A DNA stretch of 64,000 bases from Calliphora vicina (taxonomy: Eukaryota > Arthropoda > Insecta > Diptera > Calliphoridae). Shown here one piece after another: positions 1-11,923 of this stretch (its first letter is position 1; the number at the start of each line of letters is the position of its first letter). The position numbers and the translations under genes are program-made. Below the pieces are notes generated by a model. It worked only from the letters and a program-made list of their open reading frames with translations, was not told where the DNA came from and ran no database searches. Where the stretch lies: NCBI RefSeq assembly GCF_958450345.1, contig NC_088780.1, positions 163,352,726-163,416,725 of the forward strand, read 5' to 3'.

Positions 1-994
1 ATTTTTTTCTGTGTGTTCCTAATTACTCCATCAGTTTTTTAAGGAAATAAATTTAAAGAAATTTTATGATGCTTTTTTAAAGCCACTCGTAAAAAAGCAA
101 CTCATTTGTTGTGTGTTGTCTACAAATTTATGTATCTGAAATTATAAAGAATTTTTTGACAATTCAACTGCAAATTGAAATGCGTTTTCGTTGTTTTTTG
201 TACCCGACTGGCTGTCTGTCTTAATTTAAATTATTGTTTAATAATATTTTTAAATTTGTTGTTATTGTTTTTATTGTTTACTAGCCATGCACATGTTTTA
301 TGGCATTTTATTAAATACTTAAAAATATCAATAAACAAAAATATTTTTAATAAAAATAATAAAGATATACATAAATTGTTTACATTGTTTTTTTTCCTTC
401 TTTTATTTACTTTCTTTAGTTTACAAAATGTTTTACACACTCATAATCTTGAAAACATATTATGCGTAATCTTTGTTAATACAAGCACTCGTTTAATATT
501 TGAATGAAATCGAAAAAAAAGTTCACACCAAAACTGTAAACAGAACAGAAAAAAGTTGGCCCACACCCACTCAATTCATTTATTTCTTTCATTCATTCCA
601 TTCACTAAATATATTCGTTTCACTTACTTTATTTAAACAATTCATTCATTCCATTTGTAGAATTGCCGCAAGTCTCATTGTATGGCTCATTTAGTCATAA
701 TTGCCTATTTAACATTCTACATTCTATTTGTCAGCAGAGTCTATTTGTTTAAACGCATTAATTTGTCACTAGTGACACTATTATTTTGAAAATTGTTTCA
801 AATTGTTGTTAGTTAATAAAAATAGGTCTAATGTTTTTAATGAACCCTTTAACGACAGTAATATATACATAGGATCATTGAAATACTGGTTTAAATCATC
901 CATACCCCCATAGAAAATGCACTAGATTGGTTAATATTCGAGTTGGGCCGAATGTTCGGTTTCTGATTGGGGAGGATTTTATTGTAAAATTCCT
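1..994. other. AT-rich stretch without recognised gene
   Basis: I see no gene here. Open frames of about 65-110 codons exist at 175-507 and 500-694, but they are low-complexity (Phe/Leu/Asn/Lys-rich from T- and A-runs) and have no domain, splice context or Kozak start. Around 580-660 there is a loose ATTC/TTCATTC simple repeat. The sequence from 995 onward is transposon-derived. Confidence 0.6.
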
Positions 995-1440
995 ACGAAA
1001 ACTTAAAAATATGGGATTTTTATACATTTTTAGCTTTTATTTTGAAACATTTGTACAATTGGCCAAATTCTAAGAACTGCTCATATTTTGAGGCTAAGAA
1101 AGAATCAAGTCTGTTTCGGCTACTCTGCTCTGAAGCGTATCCCAGAGAGAGCGTTCTGCATCCATTGAAACAAATAGTAGTCGGAGGCATAACTTCCCAA
1201 CCACTTCTTTCTAAATAATTTTTAACAGATATTGCAACATGTGGCCGATAGTTGATATGAAGGAATATTACGGTTTCATGTCTGGCCGCATATTTAGGGA
1301 CAATGCTCGCTTCAAACTAGTTTCCCTGTGATATTCTGGCCAGATTTCAGCAGCTCATAATATAAAGGATCCTTTTGCTCCCAGCAAATGCAGATAATTA
1401 CCTTAACGCCATGGATATTTGGTGTCAATGCACTATAGGT
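995..1440 (-). mobile_element. Mariner (mauritiana-type) remnant M1, C-terminal half
   Basis: Read on the minus strand, this matches the 3' half of the mariner family seen best at 13215-14105. It includes the segment for the second and third catalytic Asp region and the 3' end, whose ACTTAAAAATATGGGATTTT at 1001-1019 resembles the terminal inverted repeat of the other copies. No open frame survives, and the N-terminal half is absent. It is one of at least eight pieces of this family in the window. Confidence 0.75.
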
Positions 1441-1994
1441 CAAATGACCACTTTTTCTGTGCTAAATTAATAACGACTACAAAATCAAGTTATTGACCCC
1501 AAAACCTGTAAAAATTTCATAAGTAAGAATAATTCTATTAAAAAAATGAAATTTAACCCACTAACGACCAAAAATTAACCGTTTTGCAACCATTAATGCA
1601 AGCACAATACATTGTATTCATTCATTTATTTTAATTATACTAAAACATTTAGTAATTGCTTAAATCTAATTCATTTTGTAAATTTATATCAAAAATGTCC
1701 TCTTCACTTTCATTAATTTCATCGTCTTGATGGCTAAGGTGAAATACTTTCATGGGTTCACTGCATCATAATAATTCAATTACTTCAGGTGGAAGTGTGA
1801 AACGTTTCCGCTTTTGTAAGCTCCAATTTAAAAATGATGTGGAAATTAATGGATCTGAAATATCAACAGCTTTATATTAAGTCGGAAAATTCGTCTTCTC
1901 CGCTTCCGTTGCATCTCAACAATTATTTCAGCAATATGCAGTAAAATGGATTGCAACGAAACTTTGGCAAGGGTCTCATAAGCCTTTACCATTT
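1441..1994. other. Unassigned AT-rich stretch
   Basis: No recognised gene or repeat boundary. The minus-strand frame at 1846-2055 (69 codons, Arg/Lys-rich) has no recognisable domain and runs into a repeat element, so I do not call it. Confidence 0.5.
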
Positions 1995-2505
1995 TTCTTT
2001 TAAAATTTGAACAATTTATATTCTTGAGTGATTTTCGGAAGTGGACTATGACCAATTGTGGACCGATCGCTATGAAATTGGGTCGTATGATTAATTTCTA
2101 TATGAAAGTTATTTCTGTTGAATTTTATATGTATACCAAAATTTTTAAGAGATTTATGAACGTTAAAGTGATTTTCGGAAGCTGGTCTTATATGGGAACT
2201 ATGATTAATTATGGACCGATCATTAGAAAATTAGGTGACATGAATTCCGTATATATAAAACTTATTTGGAGCGAAATGTTTGTTGGTACCTATATAAATT
2301 AAACATTTATGACCGATAAAGTCCAATTTCGGTAGGACATTTGTAAGGGGGATGGTAGAATAATAGAGGGATGTCAGCCAGTTTCAATAGGCTTCATCCT
2401 TGGGCCGATAAAATTATTTATACCAAATTATGGTGGGTGTTAGACTAATATTTGTAACAAACATCTGCACAAACGTGGTGCAGATGGTGGTGTAGGGTAT
2501 AAAAA
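1995..2505 (+). repeat. DINE-1-like repeat, family B copy 1 (truncated)
   Basis: Shares with 20683-21411 and 60117-60827 the modules GATTTTCGGAAGTGG, ATGGGA-CTATGA, AATTATGGACCGATC and an end reading GGTGGTGTAGGGTATAAAA (to about 2503). At least two internal imperfect repeats carrying the GGACCGATC module are visible (near 2050 and 2210). The opposite end, with the GC-rich hairpin found in the other copies, is missing. An apparent 92-codon frame at 2024-2302 has repeated peptide blocks only because the DNA is repetitive. Confidence 0.7.
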
Positions 2506-3039
2506 ATTTATTGTTTGCGTTATATGCTTCTCCACTTCATCTGAAAATATGTTAACTTCATTTAAAAATGGCATCAGTTTGAGATAAATTGCTAATAACT
2601 CATTAATTATTCTTTAATCTATTAGTAAAATTTGAAAGAGGTCAAATGGGGTCAACATTTTTTATGGCTTACGAAAAGTCAAAGTTTTGGATAAATTTTA
2701 CCGTTTTGAGGTTATGCAGTAAAATGAGTTATTTTGAGGTATAGCGACATTTATATAAAGCAGCTTTAATTAAATACATTTATACTTATTTGTCTCTTTA
2801 TTTTCCATTTTATACCAATGAATTATTGCGAATACAATTCGAGAAACACGCACTTAAAGTTGAGCAAGCTTTACTGAAATTGCAAGCACATATAATATAA
2901 ATATAAATAAATTACATCTATTGACTTTGACGCATAGCTGTGTAACGGTTCTTGACATTTAAGTCAAACAAAAAACAGGAGTCTTTTATTTGAAGTGTTT
3001 CCAATTAAAAAACAACAAAATCAAATGTAAAATAGCACT
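2506..3039. other. AT-rich stretch, nothing recognised
   Basis: No open frame of interest, no repeat shared with elsewhere in the window that I could define, and no RNA gene recognised. Confidence 0.5.
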
Positions 3040-3455
3040 TTGATTTTAACACTTTTGCACAGAAAAAGGTGTCATTTGACGTAATGTGCAATGGTTGGCC
3101 GGGCGTCACATATGATATCTTAAGCTTTGAGTTATCGTAATGGATCCATTTTTCATCGCAAGTAATGATTCGGTGCAAAAATGATTTTCTTTTATAATGT
3201 TCAAGCAGCATTTCGGACATACAAAGTCGTTTGCAAGGTCACTCAGTTTTAATTCGTATGCTACCCTGCTTTTGGATAAATGAGTGAGTAGCCAGCTCCC
3301 AATGATTTTGCAAGCTCTTGTTGAATTTGACATCATTCTTCATGGAGTAATTCCTCCAATTCTTGGTCTTCAAACTGTTTTGGCTGTCCTTGGTGATCAT
3401 TGTCTTCCATATCAAAATCACCTCTTCTGAACCGCACAAACCATCTCTCGTACCT
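3040..3455 (-). mobile_element. Mariner (mauritiana-type) remnant M2
   Basis: Minus-strand translation in broken frames gives the mariner helix-turn-helix region and the first catalytic block (LHRIITCDEKWIHYDN near 3130-3180), with frameshifts between. At about 3455 the match stops abruptly and is joined to retrotransposon sequence. The N-terminus is therefore missing and the copy is dead. The first Asp of the DDD triad is preserved here; the rest of the catalytic domain is absent. Confidence 0.8.
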
Positions 3456-3890
3456 GTAGCACTCTTATCACGACTGACCTTAGATCTAATATTCCTGTTA
3501 CATAGTGCCTTTATGGAAGCTTGACTATCTGTATAGATTGTGATATCGATCTTGTATATCGGCTCATAGATATAATTGCTGCTTCTTTGAGCCATCCGCA
3601 TATACTTCAATACCTTCCAGAATCCGATTATTGATCTCCCAGTCTTTAATCTTTTCACTCAAAGAGCCAAATTCCTCCTTAAACCTAAAATGTTTAGAAA
3701 AGAGGAGATGTAGAATAGATTGGCAATATAACAGATCTCCTGCCTTAAGCAGAGGCTGTCCATTCCAAGTCATTCGCAAGAGGATCGCAGATATCGAAAC
3801 TATATTGAAAATACCAGTACTAAGCACACAAACTTCTCTGTAAGAAAATCTGATGGTATTTGGCCATAGTAGAATATTTAACAAATAATT
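3456..3890 (-). pseudogene. Non-LTR retrotransposon RNase H fragment
   Basis: On the minus strand, two frames together carry pieces of a retrotransposon ribonuclease H domain. An EVYADGSK block near 3620 holds the first catalytic Asp. ITIYTDSQASIKAL, near 3500-3540, holds the Asp in the family's TDSQ motif. The sequence between them is largely deleted, so the middle catalytic Glu block is not present, and a frameshift separates them. The upstream part (about 3650-3880) is open but I could not place it. RNase H domains of this type follow the reverse transcriptase in I/Loa/R1-like and some jockey-like elements. It is joined directly to mariner M2 at one side and to a jockey-like fragment in the other orientation at the other. 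Confidence 0.6.
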
Positions 3891-3899
3891 TTTTATTAG

Positions 3900-4390
3900 G
3901 AGTTATCTGTTCGCATAGAAACATACTCTGAACTAATCAATGTTAGTCTAGAAGATGTTCAGAAAATCATAATAGAAAATCTTAACCTAAAAACCTCTCC
4001 AGGTCCACCAGTAACACTATACAGTGTGAAGATCTTGGTATTCACTTAGCTAGACCCCTTACTTGGCGTTGGCACATAGAAGCCAAGTGTCTCCAACTAA
4101 AGGCTTCTAATTTACACTGGCTAATTCACCATCAATCTAAATTGAGCCATAACTGCAAAGTCATCCTGTATAAGACAGTTTTAAAACCAATTTGGACATA
4201 CAGAATGCAATTATGGGGAACATCAAGTAATACCCTACCAGAGGGCACAATCCAAAATTCTTAGAACCATGACGGGAGCTCCATGGTTCATAGGAAATGG
4301 GAATATCCACAGAGACTTAGATGTATTTTTGGTCATGGATGAATTTAGAAAAACTCGTGAAGCTTATTTTTCAAAATTACATCATCATCG
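3900..4390 (+). pseudogene. Jockey-like retrotransposon reverse-transcriptase fragment
   Basis: Plus-strand translation gives two separated parts of a jockey-clade ORF2. The first is a segment around 3950-4020 ending in NLNLKTSPGP, resembling the start of the RT domain. The second, from about 4030 to 4390, includes DLGIHLARPLTWRWHIEA, LKPIWTYRMQLWGT and, after a one-base shift, ILRTMTGAPWF, typical of the region downstream of the RT palm. The palm core with the YADD box is missing, and there are in-frame stops. This is a degenerate, internally deleted copy with no coding capacity. Confidence 0.8.
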
Positions 4391-4397
4391 ATAAAAT

Positions 4398-4545
4398 AAA
4401 TACATAGAATGAAAATAATTAAACAAAATTACTCTCCTTTCACACATATAGGTCATACAATAACAAAATACATGGCAATACATTCTCATCAATTAGGTTT
4501 TTGACAAAGGACTTAAGTTTTTGGCTCTCAGTTAGCTATCTATTT
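4398..4545. repeat. Foldback MITE family H, copy 1
   Basis: Shares ACATTCTCATCAATTAGG, TTTTTGACAA and the ending CTATCT with copies at 18377-18537 and 37532-37690. Its core is a partial direct duplication of TTAGGTTTTTGACAA. Ends are degraded in this copy. Confidence 0.55.
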
Positions 4546-6330
4546 GTCAACTATGATTCGAACGCAAGGCTACTTGCAGTAACTCAAAACAGATCAAGGC
4601 TGCCTAGAGCTGATTTACCACTTATCTGATTTGAGGCTAATTTGCCATATATGACTATAAACTGAGAGAACAATAATTGTTCTAGTTATAAGATTTAATT
4701 ACTTATTGTAAGCGCTAGACATTAAACGCAGAAACAATATCATAATAAACGTAAAAAAATGTTAACTGAAGTTAGCATGTTTTGTCTTCAAAAATATGGA
4801 CTTAAAACTTTTGCCTGACACAGCTTAATTTATATGCTGACTAACTAAAATGCCTAATGACCAACCTATGTCAACATAAAACTACTTGCTTCTTAATTAC
4901 ATTAAAACCGAAAATAAAAAAAAGAAAATTAATAAAAGTCATTGAAAGCAAAGAAAAAAAAACTAACTGATAAATTGTTTGGAAATTTTAGGTTGATTCG
5001 TCATATAAAGGAATCAGCTCAGTGCTTACGATTTAAACACAAAATTATTCAATTCGCTGATAATAATTACAGGAGGTAATGGTGTTGAAGCGCTGCTTAA
5101 AAATGTTTGGGTGTAATATATTATTGTTAGTTTTTTTTTTTAATTAAATACAATTGTTGTTCTTATTTCTTTAATTGTAATTTGTCATAGTCTTCAAGCT
5201 ATTTGCATAATTATGTAATCGCTTTAATACCAATTGAGTGTTAAAGCGGTCTCGTTTTTAGTCAATTTGTTAATACTTTTGAATTACAGCCAAACAATAG
5301 AAAAAACATTTTAACAATGACTACTACTACTAGTAAATAACCTTACCCTTATTTCGAACAAAAAAAAAGTTTAAAAAAAAGACCTATTTAGATTAGAATT
5401 AAATGTATAAATAAGTACAGCGAGTAATGTTTATTCAATTAATTTCTCATTGTTTCATTTTTGTTATTTGAAAAAGAAGTTGTCATCTACTAAAGCCATC
5501 AATTGCTCATTTATTTAAAGACAAAGTAATAACAAAATATTGATTTATGATTAGCGAATATTGTAAGTTAGGATAGACTAAAATATAAAGAAAATTACTA
5601 AGTATGACTAAATAAAAGACAGTAGAGATGACTTAAAAAACGATATTGTCTACAATATTTAAAATAAATATCGTTAGCTTAGTGCACAAACATGTTAAGT
5701 CCACTTTTAATGAAAATTCAAAATTTTCTCCAACAACTTTTAAAACTTTTAAAATTTTCCTATACAAAATTTGTTGCACAGCAACAGAAAGTATTGGAAA
5801 GCACAAAAGGAAATAAGAAAATCTTGATGAAGGTTTTGCAACCGAATACATATAATTAAATAAAATTGAAATTTAATTTACATGAACTAAAAGCAAAAAA
5901 TCCTTTTTCTGTTTACTTTTGCTTCTTTAATATTTTCTTGAAATACAATATTAAAACTGTCCAATAAATAAAATATTACAAAAAAAAAGAGGAAGGATGA
6001 TATTTTCTTTGTTTCCCTTCACATTTATTGACATCTTATCACTTTGTTTAAGCACTAACCAATAAAGTTAATTCCACTAGCAACAGCCATCACCGGCGGC
6101 ACCATCATCTCTGCCACCTTCTGTTGAATTGAAATAAATTTTAAAAGCTCAATTGAATGCAATTTTTATTGAAAATAGTTATTTGTTTGACTTTTACTCG
6201 GTTACACACACTTAAACGTTCGTATTTATCCTTGCAAAAAAGGATGAGAAGACAAAAACCAAATAAGAGAGCTGACTGAAAAGTTTTTAAAAAAAATAGT
6301 ATATCAGAGAATTTCCAGGAAATACATTTT
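4546..6330. other. AT-rich stretch without recognised gene
   Basis: About 1.8 kb with no supported gene. A minus-strand frame of 72 codons (5633-5851) has no recognisable domain. There is a run of T at 5131-5140 and ACTACTACTAGT near 5323, otherwise unremarkable sequence. The tandem array starts at its right edge. Confidence 0.5.
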
Positions 6331-9300
6331 CATAAAAAAACGATATTTGGTAGGAAATATGAGTGATCCCTGATTATTGCCATTTTTCCTCTAGGACCTC
6401 TTATTAACGATCTATGAGTGATTTTAGATTTTGGATATGAAAATCGATATTTGGTGGGAAATATGAATGATCACAGATTTTTGCCCTTTTTCATCTAGGA
6501 CCTCTTTTTAACGAACTTTAAGTGATTTGAGATTTTTCATATAAAAATCGATATTTGGTAGAAAATATGAGTGATCCCTGATTATTGCCCTTTTTCATCT
6601 AGGACCTCTTATTAACCATCTATGAGTGATTTTAGATTTATCATATAAAAATCGATATTTGGTGGGAAATAGAGTGATCACAGATTATTGCCCCTTTTCC
6701 TCTAGGACCTCTTATTAACGAACTATGAGTGATTTTAGATTTTTCATATAAAAATCGATATTTGGTGGGAAATATGAGTGATCCCTGATTATTGCCATTT
6801 TTCCTCTAGGACCTCTTATTAACGATCTATGAGTAATTTTAGATTTTTCATATAAAAATCGATATTTGGTGGGAAATATGAGTGATCACAGATTATTGCC
6901 CTTTTTCTTCTAGGACCTCTTATTAACGAACTATGAGTGATTTTAGATTTTTCGTATAAAAATCGACATTTGGTGGGAAATATAAGTGATCACAGATTAT
7001 TGCTCTTATTAACCATCTATGAGTGATTTTCTATTTTTCATATAAAAATCGATATTTGGTAGGAAATATGAGTGATCACAGATTATTGCCATAAAATCGA
7101 TATTTGGTGGGAAATATGAGTGATCACAGATTTTTGCCCTTTTTCTGTAGGACCTCTTATTAACGAACTATGAGTGCTTTTAGATTTTTCGTATAAAAAT
7201 CGATATTTGGTGGGAAATATGAGTGATCACAGATTTTAGTCCTTTTTCCTCTAGGACCTCTTATTAACGAACTATGAGTGATTTTACATTTTTCATATAA
7301 AAACCAATATTTGGTGGGAAATATGAGTGATCACAGATTATTGCCCTTTTTCCTCTAGGACCTCTTATTAACAATCTATGAGTGATTTTAGATTTTTCAT
7401 ATAAAAATCGATATTTGGTGGGAAATATGATTATTGCCCTTTTTGCCATAGGACCTCTTATTAACGAACTATAAATGATTTTAGATTTTTCATATAAAAT
7501 TGATATTTGGTGGGAAATATGAGTGATCACAGATTATTGCCCTTTTTCATCTAGGACCTCTTATTAACGAACTATGAGTGATTTTAGATTTTTCATATAA
7601 AATTGATATTTGGTGGGAAATATGAGTGATCACAGATTATTGCCCTTTTTCATCTAGGACCTCTTATTAACGAACTATGAGTGATTTTAGATTTTTCGTA
7701 TAAAAATCGATATTTGGTGTGAAATATGAGTGATTACAGATTTTTGCCCTTTTTCCTCTAGGACCCCTTATTAACCATCTATGAGTGATTTTAGATTTTT
7801 TATATAAAAATCGATATTTGGTGGGAAATATGAGTGATCACAGATTATTGCCATTTTTCCTCTAGGACCTCTTATTAACGAACTATGAGTGATTTTAGAT
7901 TTTTCATATAAAATTGATATTTGGTGGGAAATATGAGTGATCACAGATTATTGCCCTTTTTCATCTAGGACCTCTTATTAACGAACTATGAGTGATTTTA
8001 GATTTTTCGTATAAAAATCGATATTTGGTGTGAAATATGAGTGATTACAGATTTTTGCCCTTTTTCCTCTAGGACCCCTTATTAACCATCTATGAGTGAT
8101 TTTAGATTTTTTATATAAAAATCGATATTTGGTGGGAAATATGAGTGATCACAGATTATTGCCATTTTTCCTCTAGGACCTCTTATTAACGAACTATGAG
8201 TGATTTTAGATTTTTCGTATAAAAATCGATATTTGGTGGGAAATATGAGTGATCACAGATTATTGCCCTTTTTCCTCTAGGACCTCTTATTAACGAACTA
8301 TGAGTGATTTTAGATTTTTCGTATAAAAATCGATATTTGGTGGGAAATATGAGTGATCACACATAATTGCCTTTTTTGCCATAGGACCTCTTATTAACCA
8401 TCTATGAGTGATTTTAGATTTTTCGTATAAAAATCGTTATTTGGTAGGAAATATGAGTGATCACAGGTTATTGCCCTTTTTCATCTAGGACCTCTTATTA
8501 ACGAACTATGAGTGATTTTAGATTTTTCATATAAAAATCGATATTTGGTGAGAAATATGAGTGATCACAGATTATTGCCCTTTTTCATCTAGGCCCTCTT
8601 ATTAACGATCTATGAGTGATTTTCTATTTTTTGTATAAAAATCGATATTTGGTAGGAAATATGAGTGATCACAGATTATTGCCCTTTTTCCTCTAGGACC
8701 CCTTATTAACGAACTATGAGTGATTTTAGATTTTTCATATAAAAATCGATATTTAGTGGGAAATATGAGTGATCACAGATTATTGCCCTTTTTCCTCTAG
8801 GACCCCTTATTAACCATCTATGAGTGATTTTAGATTTTTTATATAAAAATCGATATTTGGTGGGAAATATGAGTGATCACAGATTATTGCTCTTTTTCCT
8901 CTAGGACCTCTTATTAACGAATTATGAGTGATTTTAGATTTTTGATATAAAAATCGATCACAGATTATTGCCCTTTTTCCTCTATTTAACCTCTTATTAA
9001 CGAGCTATGAGTGATTTTAGATTTTTCATATAAAAATCGATATTTGGTAGGAAATATGAGTGATCACAGATTATTGCTCTTTTTCATCTAGGACCTCTTA
9101 TTAACGAACTATGAGTGATTTTAGATTTTTCATATAAAAATCGATATTTAGTGGGAAATATGAGTGATCACAGATTATTGCCCTTTTTCCTCTAGGACCT
9201 ATTATTAACGAATTATTAGTGCTTTTAGATTTTTCATACAAAAATCGATATTTGGTGGGAAATATGAGTGATCACAGATTATTGCCCTTTTTCCTCTAGG

Positions 9301-11923
9301 ACCTCTTATTAACCATCTATGGGTGATTTTAGATTTTGAATATAAAAATCGATATTTGGTGGGAAATTTGAGTGATCACAGATTATTGCTCTTTTTCCTC
9401 TAGGGCCTCTTATTAACCATGGGTGATTTTAGATTTTGAATATAAAAATCGATATTTGGTGGGAAATTTGAGTGATCTCTCGGACTCTTATTAACGAACT
9501 ATGAGTGCTTTTAGATTTTTCGTATAAAAATCGATATTTGGTGGGAAATATGAGTGATCACAGATTATTGCCCTTTTTCCTCTAGGACCTCTTATTAACC
9601 ATCTATTTAGATTTTAGATTTTTCATATAAAAATCGATATTTGGTGAGAAATATGAGTGATCACAGATTATTGCCCTTTTTCCTCTAGGACCTCTTATTA
9701 ACGAACTATGAGTGATTTTAGATTTTGAATATAAAAATCGATATTTGGTGAGAAATATGAGTGATCACAGATTATTGCCCTTTTTCCTCTAGCACCTCTT
9801 ATTAACGAACTATGAGTGATTTTAGATTTTTCGTATAAAAATCGATATTTGGTGGGAAATATGAGTGATCACACATAATTGCCTTTTTTGCCATAGGACC
9901 TCTTATTAACCATCTATGAGTGATTTTAGATTTTTCGTATAAAAATCGTTATTTGGTAGGAAATATGAGTGATCACAGGTTATTGCCCTTTTTCATCTAG
10001 GACCTCTTATTAACGAACTATGAGTGATTTTAGATTTTTCATATAAAAATCGATATTTGGTGAGAAATATGAGTGATCACAGATTATTGCCCTTTTTCAT
10101 CTAGGCCCTCTTATTAACGATCTATGAGTGATTTTCTATTTTTTGTATAAAAATCGATATTTGGTAGGAAATATGAGTGATCACAGATTATTGCCCTTTT
10201 TCCTCTAGGACCCCTTATTAACGAACTATGAGTGATTTTAGATTTTTCATATAAAAATCGATATTTAGTGGGAAATATGAGTGATCACAGATTATTGCCC
10301 TTTTTCCTCTAGGACCCCTTATTAACCATCTATGAGTGATTTTAGATTTTTTATATAAAAATCGATATTTAGTGGGAAATATGAGTGATCACAGATTATT
10401 GCCCTTTTTCCTCTAGGACCTGTTATGAACGATCTATGAGTGATTTAAGATTTTTCATAGAAAAATCGATATTTGGTAGGAAATATGAGTGATCACAGAT
10501 TATTGCTCTTTTTCATCTAGGACCTCTTATTAACGAACTATGAGTGATTTTAGATTTTTCATAGAAAAATCGATATTTGGTAGGAAATATGAGTGATCAC
10601 AGATTATTGCCGTTTATCCTCTAGGACCTGTTATTAACGAATTATGAGTGATTTTATATTTTTCATATAAAAACCGATATTTGGTGGGAAATATGAGTGA
10701 TCACAGATTATTGCCCTTTTTCCTCTAGGACCTCTTATTAACGAACTATGAGTGATTTTATATTTTTCATATAAAAATCGATATTTGGTAGGAAATATGA
10801 GTGATCACAGATTATTGCTCTTTTTCATCTAGGACCTCTTATTAACGAACTATGAGTGATTTTAGATTTTTCATATAAAAATCGATATTTAGTGGGAAAT
10901 ATGAGTGATCACAGATTATTGCCCTTTTTCCTCTAGGACCTGTTATGAACTATCTATGAGTGATTTAAGATTTTTCATATAAAAATCTATATTTGGTGGG
11001 AAATATGAGTGATCACAGATTATTGCCCCTTTTCCTCTAGGACCTCTTATTAACGAACTATGAGTGATTTTAGATTTTTCATATAAAAATTGATGTTTGA
11101 TGGTAAATATGAGTGATCACAGATTATTGCCCTTTTTCCTCTAGGACCTCTTATTAACGAATTATGAGTGATTTTATATTTTTCATATAAAAACCGATAT
11201 TTAGTGGGAAATATGAGTGATCACAGATTTTTGCCCTTTTTCCTCTAGGACCTCTTATTAACGAACTATGAGTGATTTTAGATTTTGAATATAAAAATCG
11301 ATATTTGGTGGGAAATATAAGTGATCACAGATTTTTGCCCTTTTCCCTCTAGGACCTCTTATTAACGAGCTATGAGTGATTTTAGATTTTTCATAGAAAA
11401 ATCGATATTTGGTAGGAAATATGAGTGATCACAGATTATTGCCCTTTTTCCTCTAGGACCTCTTATTAACAAACTATGAGTGCTTTTAGATTTTTCGTAT
11501 AAAAATCGATACTTGGTGCGAAATATGAGTGATCACAGATTATTGCCCTTTTTCCTCTAGGACCTCTTATTAACGAACTATGGATGATTTTAGATTTTTC
11601 ATATAAAAATCAATATTTGGTGGGAAATATGAGTGATCACAAATTATTGCCCTTTTTTCTCCAGGACCTCTTATTAACGAACTATGAGTGATTTTCTGTT
11701 TTTCATATAAAAATCGATATTTTGTGGGAAATATGAGTGAACAGAGATTATTGCCCCTTTTCCTCTAGGACCTCTTATTAACGAACTATGGGTGATTTTA
11801 GATTTTTCATATAAAAATCGATATTTGATGGGGAAATATGAGTGATCACAGATTTTTGCCCTTTTTCCTCTAGGACCTCTTATAAACGATCTATGAGTGA
11901 TTTTAGATTTTTCATATAAAAAT
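6331..11923. repeat. Tandem array, ~104-bp monomer, about 54 copies
   Basis: The monomer begins CGATATTTGGTGGGAAATAT, continues through ATGAGTGATCACAGATTATT, then GCCCTTTTTCCTCTAGGACC, TCTTATTAACGAACTATGAG, TGATTTTAGATTTTTCATAT and AAAAAT, about 104 bp. Most monomers carry TGATCA and ATCGAT palindromes. The phrase ATGAGTGATnnnAGATT occurs twice per monomer, about 55 and 49 bp apart, suggesting an ancestral half-length unit. Several monomers are shortened (for example near 7081, 7431, 8941, 9415). Long higher-order duplications are present (see findings). No coding capacity: short open frames such as 7264-7530 merely read through the repeat. It looks like a satellite or large minisatellite locus. 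Confidence 0.95.

Noticed and set aside
175..507. 110-codon open frame near the left edge
   Set aside because: Phe/Leu/Asn-rich from T- and A-runs, no domain, poor start context, overlapped by a similar antisense frame.
2024..2302. 92-codon frame with internally repeated peptide blocks
   Set aside because: It reads through a family B repeat whose DNA is internally repetitive; other copies do not keep the frame.
4551..4570. GATTCGAACGC-type motif as a tRNA B box
   Set aside because: No matching A box, acceptor stem or anticodon arm on either strand.
7264..7530. 88-codon frame inside the tandem array
   Set aside because: Product of the 104-bp monomer read in one frame; the monomer length is not a multiple of three and neighbours do not keep it open.
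6331..11923. Regularly spaced array considered as a CRISPR
   Set aside because: Whole 104-bp units are repeated with no unique spacers, and the surrounding genome is eukaryotic.
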